A stretch of DNA of 64,000 nucleotides from Amycolatopsis sp. WAC 01376 (GTDB taxonomy: Bacteria; Actinomycetota; Actinomycetes; Mycobacteriales; Pseudonocardiaceae): NCBI RefSeq assembly GCF_003947415.1, contig NZ_QHKL01000007.1, forward strand, positions 549,294 through 613,293, given 5' to 3'. The notes beneath the pieces are model-generated. The model searched no databases. It was not told the origin of the DNA and saw only the letters and a list, made by a program, of their open reading frames with translations. The translations under genes were made by a program, and so were the position numbers. This document shows positions 17,483 to 24,726 of the stretch, piece after piece. Numbering within the stretch: position 1 is the stretch's first letter; each line of letters opens with the position of its first letter.

Positions 17483-18720
17483 GGTTGCGGATGCCCCTCA
17501 CGATCGAGCGGAACGGTCAGCGCGACGAGGAAACCGCCGTCCGGCCGCTCCCCCGCCTCAAGATCAGCCGCGAGCATAGCGGCCCGCTCCCGCATGCCGA
17601 CCAAACCGTGTCCGCTGCCGGTCTGATCCGTCCTCTTCGGACCGTCGCCGGGCCCGTTCTCGATGAGCAGCCGGACGGAACCCGGTCCGGCCGTGAGTTC
17701 GACCGAGATGGGCGCTCCGGGAGCGTGCTGGATCGCGTTGCTGAGGGCTTCCTGCACGATCCGGAACACCGACAACGCGACGCCGACCGGGACGGCGTCG
17801 AGATCACCCCGCAGGTGGAGCTCGCACGCGGTGCCGGCGGCCTTCACCCCTTCCACGAGTTCGACCACCTTGCCCAGCCCCGGCTGCGGCGAAGTCGGCA
17901 GAGCGTGATCCTCGGACCGGAGCACGCCGAGCAACCTGCGCAGCTCGGTCAGCCCTTCACGAGCGGTTCCGGCGAGGTCGGCGAACTCCTGCCAGATCTC
18001 GGCTTCGCGGCCGGCGTTGGCCGGATCGGCGAACCGGAACCGCGCCGAGTCCGCGCGCACCGCGAGTACGGACATATGGTGCGCGACCACGTCATGCAGT
18101 TCCCGCGCGATACCGGCCCGTTCTTCCAGCAGTGCCGCCCGGGCCTCCTCGGCGAGCCTGCGTTCCTGTTGTGCCACGCGTTCCTCTTCGGCCAGCCTGC
18201 GCTGCCGGACCGTGTTGCCGAGGAAGAACGCGATCCCGCCCAGCAGGACGAGCAGCGCCGCGTCACGCCAATCACCCAGGAAGGGCGTGGCGGCACCGAA
18301 CGAGATCAGCCCCGCCCAGGTCAGTTCCGCCTGATCGTTGCTCTCCCCCACCAGGTAGAAGACGAGCGCCGCCGTGAGCGCGAAGCCCGGCGCCCACGGC
18401 CAGCCCCAGGTGGCGGCGATGCCGGGCAAGGTCAGCGGGGTGCTCACGACGCCGACGATCAGCGTGCGCCACCCCCACAGCGGCGAACGCACCGCGAGCA
18501 GGCAGGGCAGCACGGTGATGAGCACGTTGAACGTCTTCACGGGCGGCGACACCGAGACGGTCGAGAACGTGACGAAACCCGCCCAGAGTCCGCATCCGAC
18601 GATCGCCAGCGTGCGCAGCCAGCGCAACCCCGCCGAACGCTTCGGCGGGGCGTCGGTTCCGGCGAATGCCGTGTAGCGCAGGGCATCCCACCACGCCCGC
18701 AGGCGCTGTCGGGTGATCAT
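17479..18720 (-). CDS. NarL-type sensor histidine kinase
   Basis: 413 residues. Four or five membrane segments (residues 35-170) are joined through a coiled linker rich in Glu and Arg to a HisKA_3 dimerisation domain with His209 in ELHDVVAHHMSVL. A HATPase domain follows (VQEALSNAIQHA as N box, GSGHGLVGMRER as G box). No large extracellular domain is present, so a membrane-borne or envelope signal is likely. A TetR-type palindrome lies 31 bases upstream of its start. Confidence 0.92.
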   Translation of the reverse strand: MITRQRLRAWWDALRYTAFAGTDAPPKRSAGLRWLRTLAIVGCGLWAGFVTFSTVSVSPPVKTFNVLITVLPCLLAVRSPLWGWRTLIVGVVSTPLTLPGIAATWGWPWAPGFALTAALVFYLVGESNDQAELTWAGLISFGAATPFLGDWRDAALLVLLGGIAFFLGNTVRQRRLAEEERVAQQERRLAEEARAALLEERAGIARELHDVVAHHMSVLAVRADSARFRFADPANAGREAEIWQEFADLAGTAREGLTELRRLLGVLRSEDHALPTSPQPGLGKVVELVEGVKAAGTACELHLRGDLDAVPVGVALSVFRIVQEALSNAIQHAPGAPISVELTAGPGSVRLLIENGPGDGPKRTDQTGSGHGLVGMRERAAMLAADLEAGERPDGGFLVALTVPLDREGHPQP

Positions 18721-18750
18721 CAGACGTCACCCTACCTTCGGATCGCCTCA

Positions 18751-18765
18751 TGGCACTGAGTGCCA
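18751..18765. promoter_or_regulatory. Palindrome upstream of the histidine kinase gene (TetR-like operator, copy 1)
   Basis: TGGCACTGAGTGCCA, a perfect inverted repeat of 7-base arms around one base, lies in the 52-base gap between the TetR stop and the kinase start. The same core recurs at 19535-19549 on the other side of the TetR gene. This suggests the TetR protein also represses the two-component operon. Confidence 0.6.
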
Positions 18766-18772
18766 GAACCGG

Positions 18773-19507
18773 CTACGGCTCGTTCAAGGCGGCGTTCACC
18801 TTGGCGATGACGGTGTGCAGCGGTGCCGCCGTGGTCAGTACGGCCACCACCGTCTTTTCGGCGCCGTCCGCCGCGGCGGGTTCGGCCCTGAACGCGTCGA
18901 TGACCAGCGCGAAGGCCTCCGCCGCGCTGGCCGCGATGTCGTCCTGCCCGCCACTGCGCAGCCAGCGCCGGAGCACGTGGTTGTTGGCGGCCGCGATCGC
19001 CGCCGCGGCCACGGCCGCCCGCAGGCTCGCCGTCTCGTCGCCCTGCTCCGTGAACCGCGCCCGCAGGTAGCGGGCGAGCACCCGCTGGTAGCGGTCGACG
19101 GTCGCGACCTCCTTGTCCCGCAACGAAGGCACCGTCCGCGTCAGGGTGAACCGCTTGAGCGAGACGTCGAGTTCCGCGGCATAGGAGTCGAGGACAAGGC
19201 CGACGGCGTCGCAGGCCACCTCCACCGGGTCGCGGCCGGGATCCGCGGCGGCGAACGTCTCCTCCATCTCGGCCACGATCTCGTCGTGGTTCGCGAAGAG
19301 CACGTCGTCCTTGGCGTCGAAGTACCGGAAGAACGTCCGGCGGCCCACCCCGGCGGCGGCCGCGATCTCGTCCACCGTGGTGGCCTCGTAGCCCTTGGCC
19401 ACGAACAGGTCCACGGCCGAGGCGGCGAGCGCGCGACGCAGCCTGCGACGGCCCGCGGGGGTCGCCCCGGCCCTGGTCACCGGCGCTCGGCGCGGCGAAT
19501 CGGTCAT
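18773..19507 (-). CDS. TetR-family transcriptional regulator
   Basis: 244 residues from ATG 19507; the frame is open to 19540 but that extension would cover the palindrome. The helix-turn-helix is VDEIAAAAGVGRRTFFRYFDAKDDVLF at residues 45-75, preceded by a basic Ala/Arg-rich N-terminus. The C-terminal ligand domain is long and Ala-rich. Two identical palindromic cores flank the gene, consistent with autoregulation and control of both neighbours. Confidence 0.88.
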   Translation of the reverse strand: MTDSPRRAPVTRAGATPAGRRRLRRALAASAVDLFVAKGYEATTVDEIAAAAGVGRRTFFRYFDAKDDVLFANHDEIVAEMEETFAAADPGRDPVEVACDAVGLVLDSYAAELDVSLKRFTLTRTVPSLRDKEVATVDRYQRVLARYLRARFTEQGDETASLRAAVAAAAIAAANNHVLRRWLRSGGQDDIAASAAEAFALVIDAFRAEPAAADGAEKTVVAVLTTAAPLHTVIAKVNAALNEP

Positions 19508-19534
19508 AGCGGGACGGTAGCAGCCACTTGCTAG

Positions 19535-19549
19535 TGGCACTGAGTGCCG
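19535..19549. promoter_or_regulatory. Palindrome between the TetR gene and the plus-strand gene at 19609 (copy 2)
   Basis: TGGCACTGAGTGCCG shares 14 of 15 bases with the site at 18751-18765. It lies 28 bases upstream of the TetR start and 60 bases upstream of the divergent gene, so it could control both. Confidence 0.6.
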
Positions 19550-19608
19550 TTAGGCTGACGATGATCCCGGGGCCATCGTGTCCCTCCTCCGTCCGGAAGG
19601 CGCCGACG

Positions 19609-20076
19609 ATGTCGCTGGACCACCAAGTGCTTCCGATCGAGTCCCGCTCGTCAGTGGAGTCGATCCGCCCCCGGGGCGACGCCTTCTACAGCCGCCTCTT
19701 CGGCTGGTCGCTGAAATGGCGTGGCACGCAGCCGTTCCTGGTGCTCGAGAACGGGATCTGCGCGGTGACCCTGCCCAAGATCAACGGCGCCCAGGTCCTC
19801 ACCCGGCTCGCCGAGACCGGCTGCGAGGGCCCCGCCATGGCGGTGCTGACCCAGCAAGGCCCGCGTGTGGCCATCCTCGCGGAATCCGACGGGCTGATCC
19901 CGCCCCGGATCTCCCTGCCACCGCATGTCGAGGTGCTCGCCTGGGGGTCACTGCTCCCCTTGCCCGTCGACTCGGGCCGCGCCGAAGCCCACGCGGAATG
20001 GCTCTCGGCACCTGATCCCCGGCAGCGCTGGCTTCCGAGCCTGGACGCCGTCCTCGCGGGCGTCCGGCCGAGGTAG
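19609..20076 (+). CDS. Hypothetical protein, 155 residues
   Basis: ATG 19609 has GGAAGG nine bases upstream. The body has a beta-rich layout (FLVLENGICAVTLPK, AVLTQQGPRVAILAESDG, VEVLAWGSLLPLPVD) and ends in a Trp-containing helix. The tail resembles small primase-polymerase-like proteins of actinomycetes, and FYSRLFGW recalls glyoxalase-fold proteins, but neither match convinces me. Divergent from the TetR gene and behind the palindrome at 19535-19549, so it is a candidate target of that repressor. Confidence 0.6.
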   Translation: MSLDHQVLPIESRSSVESIRPRGDAFYSRLFGWSLKWRGTQPFLVLENGICAVTLPKINGAQVLTRLAETGCEGPAMAVLTQQGPRVAILAESDGLIPPRISLPPHVEVLAWGSLLPLPVDSGRAEAHAEWLSAPDPRQRWLPSLDAVLAGVRPR

Positions 20077-20086
20077 CGCTCGCGGC

Positions 20087-20815
20087 TCATGCCGCCACCG
20101 AGGCCTGAGCCGAGACAAGCAGAGCTCCACCGTCCGATTCGGACAGAGTGATCTCGAGCGTCGCGCCTTCGGCCAACGGAGGAAGGTCGCTGAGGGTCAC
20201 GCGGCCGATCAGCCGGTGCCCGCGGCGCGCGTTCATCACACCGGGGCGCCGGACCTCGATCCCCGACCGCTGCCACACGCGGACACTGCCCGCTGTCGCC
20301 GTCCGGCCGCGCCACAGGCTTGCACACCAGGCCGCGAGCGCGGCCCCCGCCGTGTTGCACAGCACGTCGTCCAGCGATCCGACCCGGCCGGCGCCCTGCC
20401 AGACCTGAAGACACTCGATCGACACGGACGCCACGAACGCCGACAGGACGACCCGCGGCACCGGCCTCGCCCACTCGAAGCGCACCGGCATCAGCACCGC
20501 TAGCGGCGTCAGCAGGAAAACGTTGCCCGCCAACTGGAACAGGGCGGGGTCCGGATGATCACCGAAGACGGGCAGGACGTCCGCCAGCAGGTGAAGACTC
20601 ACCGGGGAACCGCGTCCCGTCGTCGGCGCCGGCACGAAGACGACCAGGAGCACCGCGAAAAGCGAAGCCAGCAAAGCGAAATCCAGCGCGATCACGAACG
20701 GGCGACGCCGCTTCCCGCGAAGGCGCGCCCCGATTTCGGCGACTCCCGCACCGGCCGCGGCGGCGAGCAGCGACCACGGTGCGGCGCCGGAGAATGCCTG
20801 CCACCACCATCCCAT
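20087..20815 (-). CDS. VanZ-family membrane protein
   Basis: 242 residues. Five hydrophobic segments occupy residues 10-170, followed by a soluble ~70-residue tail. The VanZ pattern is present: GNVFLLTPLAVLMP, a Glu and Gln in SIECLQVWQGAGRVGSLDDVL, then CNTAGAALA. VanZ proteins are small membrane proteins linked to glycopeptide tolerance in some hosts but of unknown molecular function. No vancomycin resistance genes lie nearby. Confidence 0.8.
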   Translation of the reverse strand: MGWWWQAFSGAAPWSLLAAAAGAGVAEIGARLRGKRRRPFVIALDFALLASLFAVLLVVFVPAPTTGRGSPVSLHLLADVLPVFGDHPDPALFQLAGNVFLLTPLAVLMPVRFEWARPVPRVVLSAFVASVSIECLQVWQGAGRVGSLDDVLCNTAGAALAAWCASLWRGRTATAGSVRVWQRSGIEVRRPGVMNARRGHRLIGRVTLSDLPPLAEGATLEITLSESDGGALLVSAQASVAA

Positions 20816-20939
20816 GCACTCCCCTTTCGCCGATGATCGTCTTCGGCGAGGGTGGCAGGATCGTGAAGGTCAGACAAGAACCCGGGCTATTGTCGGTGAA
20901 TAACTACCATATGCGTTGATAGTGCACCGGATTCGTTTG

Positions 20940-21554
20940 TCACGGCCGTGCGGTCAGCGCGGGGCCGATCCACCGGCGGACGAGGGTACGCAACTGCTCG
21001 TCGGTGTGGGCCGGCGTGGACGGGTACTGCAGGAACGAGAGGAACAGCCGCATCAGCATTTCGGCGAGCCCCTCGAAGTCCTCGTCGGTCGTGACGCCCA
21101 CCGCGGCCCAGTCGACGGGCACGTTCCGGAGGATCCGCGCGCCGAGCGCGAAGGACTGCGAAGAAGTGACCGCGACGGTGAAGACGTCGGCCTCACCCGC
21201 TTTCAAGAGCAGTCCGAGGTACGGCTCGTCGGGGACCGCGCGGACGCCGAAGACCACGGATTCCACCGCGACCTCGGCGGCACTGCCGAACGAGGCCAGA
21301 TGCCGTTCCATCCGCCCGGCGAACTCCTCGACCCGGTCCAGCGCGACCGCGCTGAGGATGTCGGCGAGGCTCGGGAAGTAGCGGTAGACGGTCTGCCGGG
21401 TCACGCCCGCTTCGGCGGCGACGTCGGAGAGGCTGGTCTTGGCGAGACCGACCCGGTCGATGCAGGCCGTCGCCGCGTCGACGATCCGGCGGCGAGCCTC
21501 GCGCTCGGTTCCGGGCGGGTTGCCCCGCCATCCGTGGTGCCCCATACGTCCCAT
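20940..21554 (-). CDS. TetR-family transcriptional regulator
   Basis: 204 residues. The helix-turn-helix is TSLSDVAAEAGVTRQTVYRYFPSLADIL at about residues 40-68; ATG 21545 is an alternative start. It is the last gene of a three-gene minus-strand unit after a flavoprotein and a membrane protein, 19 bases behind the latter. The 10-base-arm palindrome in front of the flavoprotein gene is a natural candidate for its operator. Confidence 0.85.
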   Translation of the reverse strand: MGRMGHHGWRGNPPGTEREARRRIVDAATACIDRVGLAKTSLSDVAAEAGVTRQTVYRYFPSLADILSAVALDRVEEFAGRMERHLASFGSAAEVAVESVVFGVRAVPDEPYLGLLLKAGEADVFTVAVTSSQSFALGARILRNVPVDWAAVGVTTDEDFEGLAEMLMRLFLSFLQYPSTPAHTDEQLRTLVRRWIGPALTARP

Positions 21555-21573
21555 CTTCCCCGAACGGAGAATC

Positions 21574-22647
21574 TCAGACGGTGGCAGGTGCCCCGCGGCG
21601 CACGCGGTACAGCGCGGCCAGCAGCAGACCGGCGGCCACGAAGCAGGCCAGTGTGTACAGACCGTTCCCGACCGGGGTGCCGTCTTCGGTGACGCCGTTC
21701 TCCGCGGACAGGTAGCCCGGCAAGGCGCCGAGCCAGAACACGGCCATACCGCCCAGGTAGACGGCGGGATAGAACCGGGTGAAGGCGGTCAACGGCTCGC
21801 CGGGACCCCGGTGCCGGACGAAGATCCAGATACCCGCGAACCACAGCAACGCCAGCTCGACGCCGAGCACCCAGGCCTGCGCGGTCACGTTCCCGCTGAA
21901 GACGCTCGACGGGAGACCGGCGATCGCCATACTCGGCGGCGTGAGGACACCGGCCACGGCGATGCGTGCCGCGAGCGACCACCCGCGTCGCGAACCGCCT
22001 GCCAGCCGCACCACCAGATAGGTCATGGCGCCCATCGAAACGGAGGCGAAAAGCAGCATGCTGTTCATGGGAACCGAATCCAGCGCGGGGTGGTTGACGA
22101 TCCGGTTGTTCCCGTTCCAGGCCCACCATGTCAGCTGCGGGCCGAGGTGATCGAAGACCTCGTAGAACACCTGACAGGCGAAGGCGACCGCCACCGATCC
22201 GATCAGCGCGCCCCTGGCGCGGAAGATCCCGAGGGAGCGGACGAGTTCGTAGGCGAGCTGGCTGATCATCGGATAGAACGCCACGATGTACAGCGGCAGC
22301 CGGTCCCACATGAACTGAACGGTGAACCGGTTGTGAGCGAAGATGAAGCCGTACTGCCGCTCGAGCCCGAACCACTCCGGGAAGTACAGCGGCGGTTCGA
22401 TGACGAAGAGGTAGACCAGGGAAGCGCACCAGAGCGCCAGGTTGGTCGAATCACCCTGACGGTGACGGCGAATCGCGTGCACCAACGCGAACACAGCGCC
22501 GCCGAGGACGAGCAGTTCCAGCAGCGGCATCGTCCAGTGGGCCGCCGCCCACGGTGGGCGGATCGACAGCCAGGGGGAAACGTCGTGGCAGTCGAAGCCG
22601 AGTCCGCGGGTGACGGCTTCCGCGTCCGGCCCGCATACGGCGTTCAT
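21574..22647 (-). CDS. Multi-pass membrane protein of unknown function
   Basis: 357 residues with eight or nine hydrophobic segments. ATG 22647 overlaps the flavoprotein stop (ATGA), and the TetR gene follows. Aromatic and His-rich loops (DCHDVSPWLSIRPPWAAAHW, FEVFDHLGPQLTWWAWNGN-like region) sit between the helices. I do not recognise the family. Strict coupling to a FAD oxidoreductase suggests a joint membrane or lipid-modifying role, possibly on an isoprenoid, but this is speculation. Confidence 0.75.
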   Translation of the reverse strand: MNAVCGPDAEAVTRGLGFDCHDVSPWLSIRPPWAAAHWTMPLLELLVLGGAVFALVHAIRRHRQGDSTNLALWCASLVYLFVIEPPLYFPEWFGLERQYGFIFAHNRFTVQFMWDRLPLYIVAFYPMISQLAYELVRSLGIFRARGALIGSVAVAFACQVFYEVFDHLGPQLTWWAWNGNNRIVNHPALDSVPMNSMLLFASVSMGAMTYLVVRLAGGSRRGWSLAARIAVAGVLTPPSMAIAGLPSSVFSGNVTAQAWVLGVELALLWFAGIWIFVRHRGPGEPLTAFTRFYPAVYLGGMAVFWLGALPGYLSAENGVTEDGTPVGNGLYTLACFVAAGLLLAALYRVRRGAPATV

Positions 22648-24119
22648 CGGGAGACGGCGGGCTCGGTGGCGCCTTCCGGCGAGTAGTCCGTGACCGGTGG
22701 CTCGGCCCGGGCGTCGAAGTCGAAGGGAACCCGGTGCCGTCCGAGCGCGGCCCGGATCCGGTAGCGCACGAGCCCCGCGAGCACGCGCGGGTTCGTCATC
22801 ATGTCCTTCAAGGACTCGTCGAGGTTGAACACCTTCGCGAAGTGCTCGTCGACCACGTCGTCCTCGCGGGCGGCGCCGACGATGAGCCTGAACGCCGGGC
22901 CGGACACCGCCTCGAGCAGGCGGCGCTTCCACTCCCCCGCCTTTTCCGTGCCCACCGCGCAGGCGTAACCCTGATCCCTCGCCATCGCCAGGCTCCACGG
23001 CACGTTGAGCAGCTTTCGTTGCGCGGCAAGGAAACGCGCGGAGAACTGCGGGTCGAGGCGGCCGGCGCGCGCGAGGTGCTCGCGCAGCAGCAGCGCCGAA
23101 CCGGCGGCCGAACTGATGCCTTGCGCGTAGAACGGGTTGAACGCGCAGATCGAGTCGCCGACGAACGCGAGGCGTTCCGGCGGGGTGCGGAGCCGGTCGT
23201 AACGGCGCCACTTGTTGCCCGTCGAGCGGGTCAGATGCACCTCGGACGTCGGGGTGGACCGCTCCATCGCGGCCGCGAACAAGGGCGCCCGCACCCGGCG
23301 GGCCGACTCGACGAACGCCTCCGTGGTGCGCGGCATTTCGAGCCCCCACGAGCCCATGCACGCGATGACGCGGTTGCCTTCGATCGGGAAGAAGTTCACC
23401 AGGAACTCGTGCTCGGCCGGATGCGTGCCCTTGTCGGGGGTCGGCATGATCACCAGATGCCGCCACCACCAGGACGGGGGCCGGTCCTCGGGTGAGGGCA
23501 GGTCGTACCAGCGCGAGGTGTAGGTGACCTTGGCGTCGAGGGTCCGCACTTCGGGTTCGGGCCAGCCCGCCGCCGCCAGCCAGGCGCTGACCGAGGAACC
23601 GCGGCCCATCGCGTCCACCACGAAGTCGGCGTCGACGTGCTCCTCACCGTCGCGGGTGGCGAACCCGACCCCGGTGACGGCACCCGCCCGCGTGGCCAAT
23701 CCGTTGACGGCCACGCCTTCGCGGATCACGACGTTCGACAAGGCCCGGACCTTGTCGCGCAGCACGCGTTCGATGAGGATCCGCGAGCCGTAGATCATCG
23801 TCATCGCGCTGCGTTTCCGCGCCGACCAGCCCTTCCCGTCGAGATAGGCGGCGTCCATGGACGGCATCAGATGCAGTCCGCCAGCGGCGATGAGGTCGTC
23901 TTCGAATCCGGGGAACAGCTCGCCGATCGCGCGACGGCCGGAGTTCAGCAGGAAATGCGGATGTTTGCTCTGCGGTACCCCGCGCCGATGTTCGGCCTCG
24001 GCCGGAAGCTCGTCGCGTTCGAGCACCAGCACCTCGTCGAAGTACGGGGCGAGCGCGCCCGCGGTGCAGAGGCCGGCGGCGCTGCCACCGAGGACGACGG
24101 CGGTCTTGCCCAGTCGCAT
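22644..24119 (-). CDS. FAD-dependent oxidoreductase (geranylgeranyl-reductase/halogenase-like fold)
   Basis: About 491 residues. An N-terminal FAD-binding motif in VVLGGSAAGLCTAG is followed by Glu at the end of the second strand (VLERDELP). The second FAD motif is FVGDSICAFNPFYAQGISSA, as in p-hydroxybenzoate-hydroxylase-type and geranylgeranyl-reductase proteins. ATG 24119 was preferred to TTG 24128 because GGGAG lies nine bases upstream. First gene of the unit with the membrane protein and TetR. Substrate unknown. Confidence 0.8.
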   Translation of the reverse strand: MRLGKTAVVLGGSAAGLCTAGALAPYFDEVLVLERDELPAEAEHRRGVPQSKHPHFLLNSGRRAIGELFPGFEDDLIAAGGLHLMPSMDAAYLDGKGWSARKRSAMTMIYGSRILIERVLRDKVRALSNVVIREGVAVNGLATRAGAVTGVGFATRDGEEHVDADFVVDAMGRGSSVSAWLAAAGWPEPEVRTLDAKVTYTSRWYDLPSPEDRPPSWWWRHLVIMPTPDKGTHPAEHEFLVNFFPIEGNRVIACMGSWGLEMPRTTEAFVESARRVRAPLFAAAMERSTPTSEVHLTRSTGNKWRRYDRLRTPPERLAFVGDSICAFNPFYAQGISSAAGSALLLREHLARAGRLDPQFSARFLAAQRKLLNVPWSLAMARDQGYACAVGTEKAGEWKRRLLEAVSGPAFRLIVGAAREDDVVDEHFAKVFNLDESLKDMMTNPRVLAGLVRYRIRAALGRHRVPFDFDARAEPPVTDYSPEGATEPAVSR

Positions 24120-24138
24120 GCGGACCAACTCCCAGCGT

Positions 24139-24171
24139 CATTCATACACATTGACAACGCATGTATGAATG
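24139..24171. promoter_or_regulatory. Inverted repeat in the promoter of the flavoprotein operon
   Basis: Perfect 10-base arms CATTCATACA (24139-24148) and TGTATGAATG (24162-24171) are separated by 13 bases, with a further TGTATGAA overlapping at 24170-24177. The site lies 20 to 52 bases upstream of the flavoprotein ATG. TGTATGAAT-type sites are typical of TetR repressors, and the operon encodes one. Confidence 0.65.
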
Positions 24172-24322
24172 TATGAACGACGCTGGAAGCTGTCAAGGAG
24201 GGACCCGGGGAAGAAGACAGAGCAGGTGCCCGGTCGTGAGTGATTGGGAGGATTAGAGCCAAGGGCGACTTAGGTAGCCGAAGGTCAAACGTGTCTTGTC
24301 GGCGGAGTGTCCAAGGACCGGG

Positions 24323-24392
24323 GGCCGCTGGGTGGTCGTGAGTGTTATGTGTCGTTCTAACGACCCGAAACACTCACGACCACCCAGCGGCC
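24323..24392. repeat. Long inverted repeat, family A copy 1
   Basis: Perfect 24-base arms (24323-24346 and 24369-24392; core GGTGGTCGTGAGTGTT) surround a 22-base loop that itself holds GTCGTT/AACGAC. The loop recurs as its exact reverse complement in the copy at 36136-36183. It lies in a 600-base gene-free stretch (24120-24726) with two further hairpins; no convincing coding frame is seen there. Confidence 0.85.
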
Positions 24393-24452
24393 GTGTCGCG
24401 AAAGCCACTTTCGGGACGGTAGGCGTCGCGAAAGTGGCTTTCGCGACACGGC
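24390..24452. repeat. Long inverted repeat, family B
   Basis: Perfect 24-base arms (24390-24413 and 24429-24452; core GTCGCGAAAGCCACTTTCG) around 15 bases. It shares its first three bases with the end of the preceding hairpin. Each arm itself contains a short CGAAAG/CTTTCG palindrome. A part-copy of the motif (CGAAAGCGGCTTTCGCG) occurs at about 36104-36120. Confidence 0.8.
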
Positions 24453-24631
24453 TTGGCATCACGCCACCTTTGCCTTACCTCTCAGTAGTACTACGCGGAT
24501 TCCGGCTGCGGTTGGTGCCGGGCCCGGCCCGGCACGTTCGCCCCACAGGCACCAGCAGCCACAACAGTGGCGCGTGAAGGCCCCCTTAACTCGGCTCAGC
24601 CGAGGAAACTCGACCTTCACACCTTGCCGAG

Positions 24632-24686
24632 GTACATGAAGGACCCCTTCCTGTACCTAGGCGCAAGGAAGGGGTCCTTCATGTAC
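24632..24686. terminator. Long inverted repeat, family C copy 2 (downstream of the nicotinate operon)
   Basis: Perfect 21-base arms (24632-24652 and 24666-24686) around the 13-base loop GTACCTAGGCGCA, the same loop and nearly the same stem as at 6318-6376. It begins 41 bases beyond the stop codon of the last gene of the nine-gene operon, where a terminator is expected. Confidence 0.7.
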
Positions 24687-24726
24687 TCAGGCGGCAAGGA
24701 CACCGAAACGAACCGCTGATCTGACC

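Noticed and set aside
20087..20815. VanZ-like protein as part of a glycopeptide-resistance or biosynthesis cluster
   Set aside because: No vanHAX, NRPS or related genes occur anywhere in the window; VanZ proteins are common outside resistance clusters.
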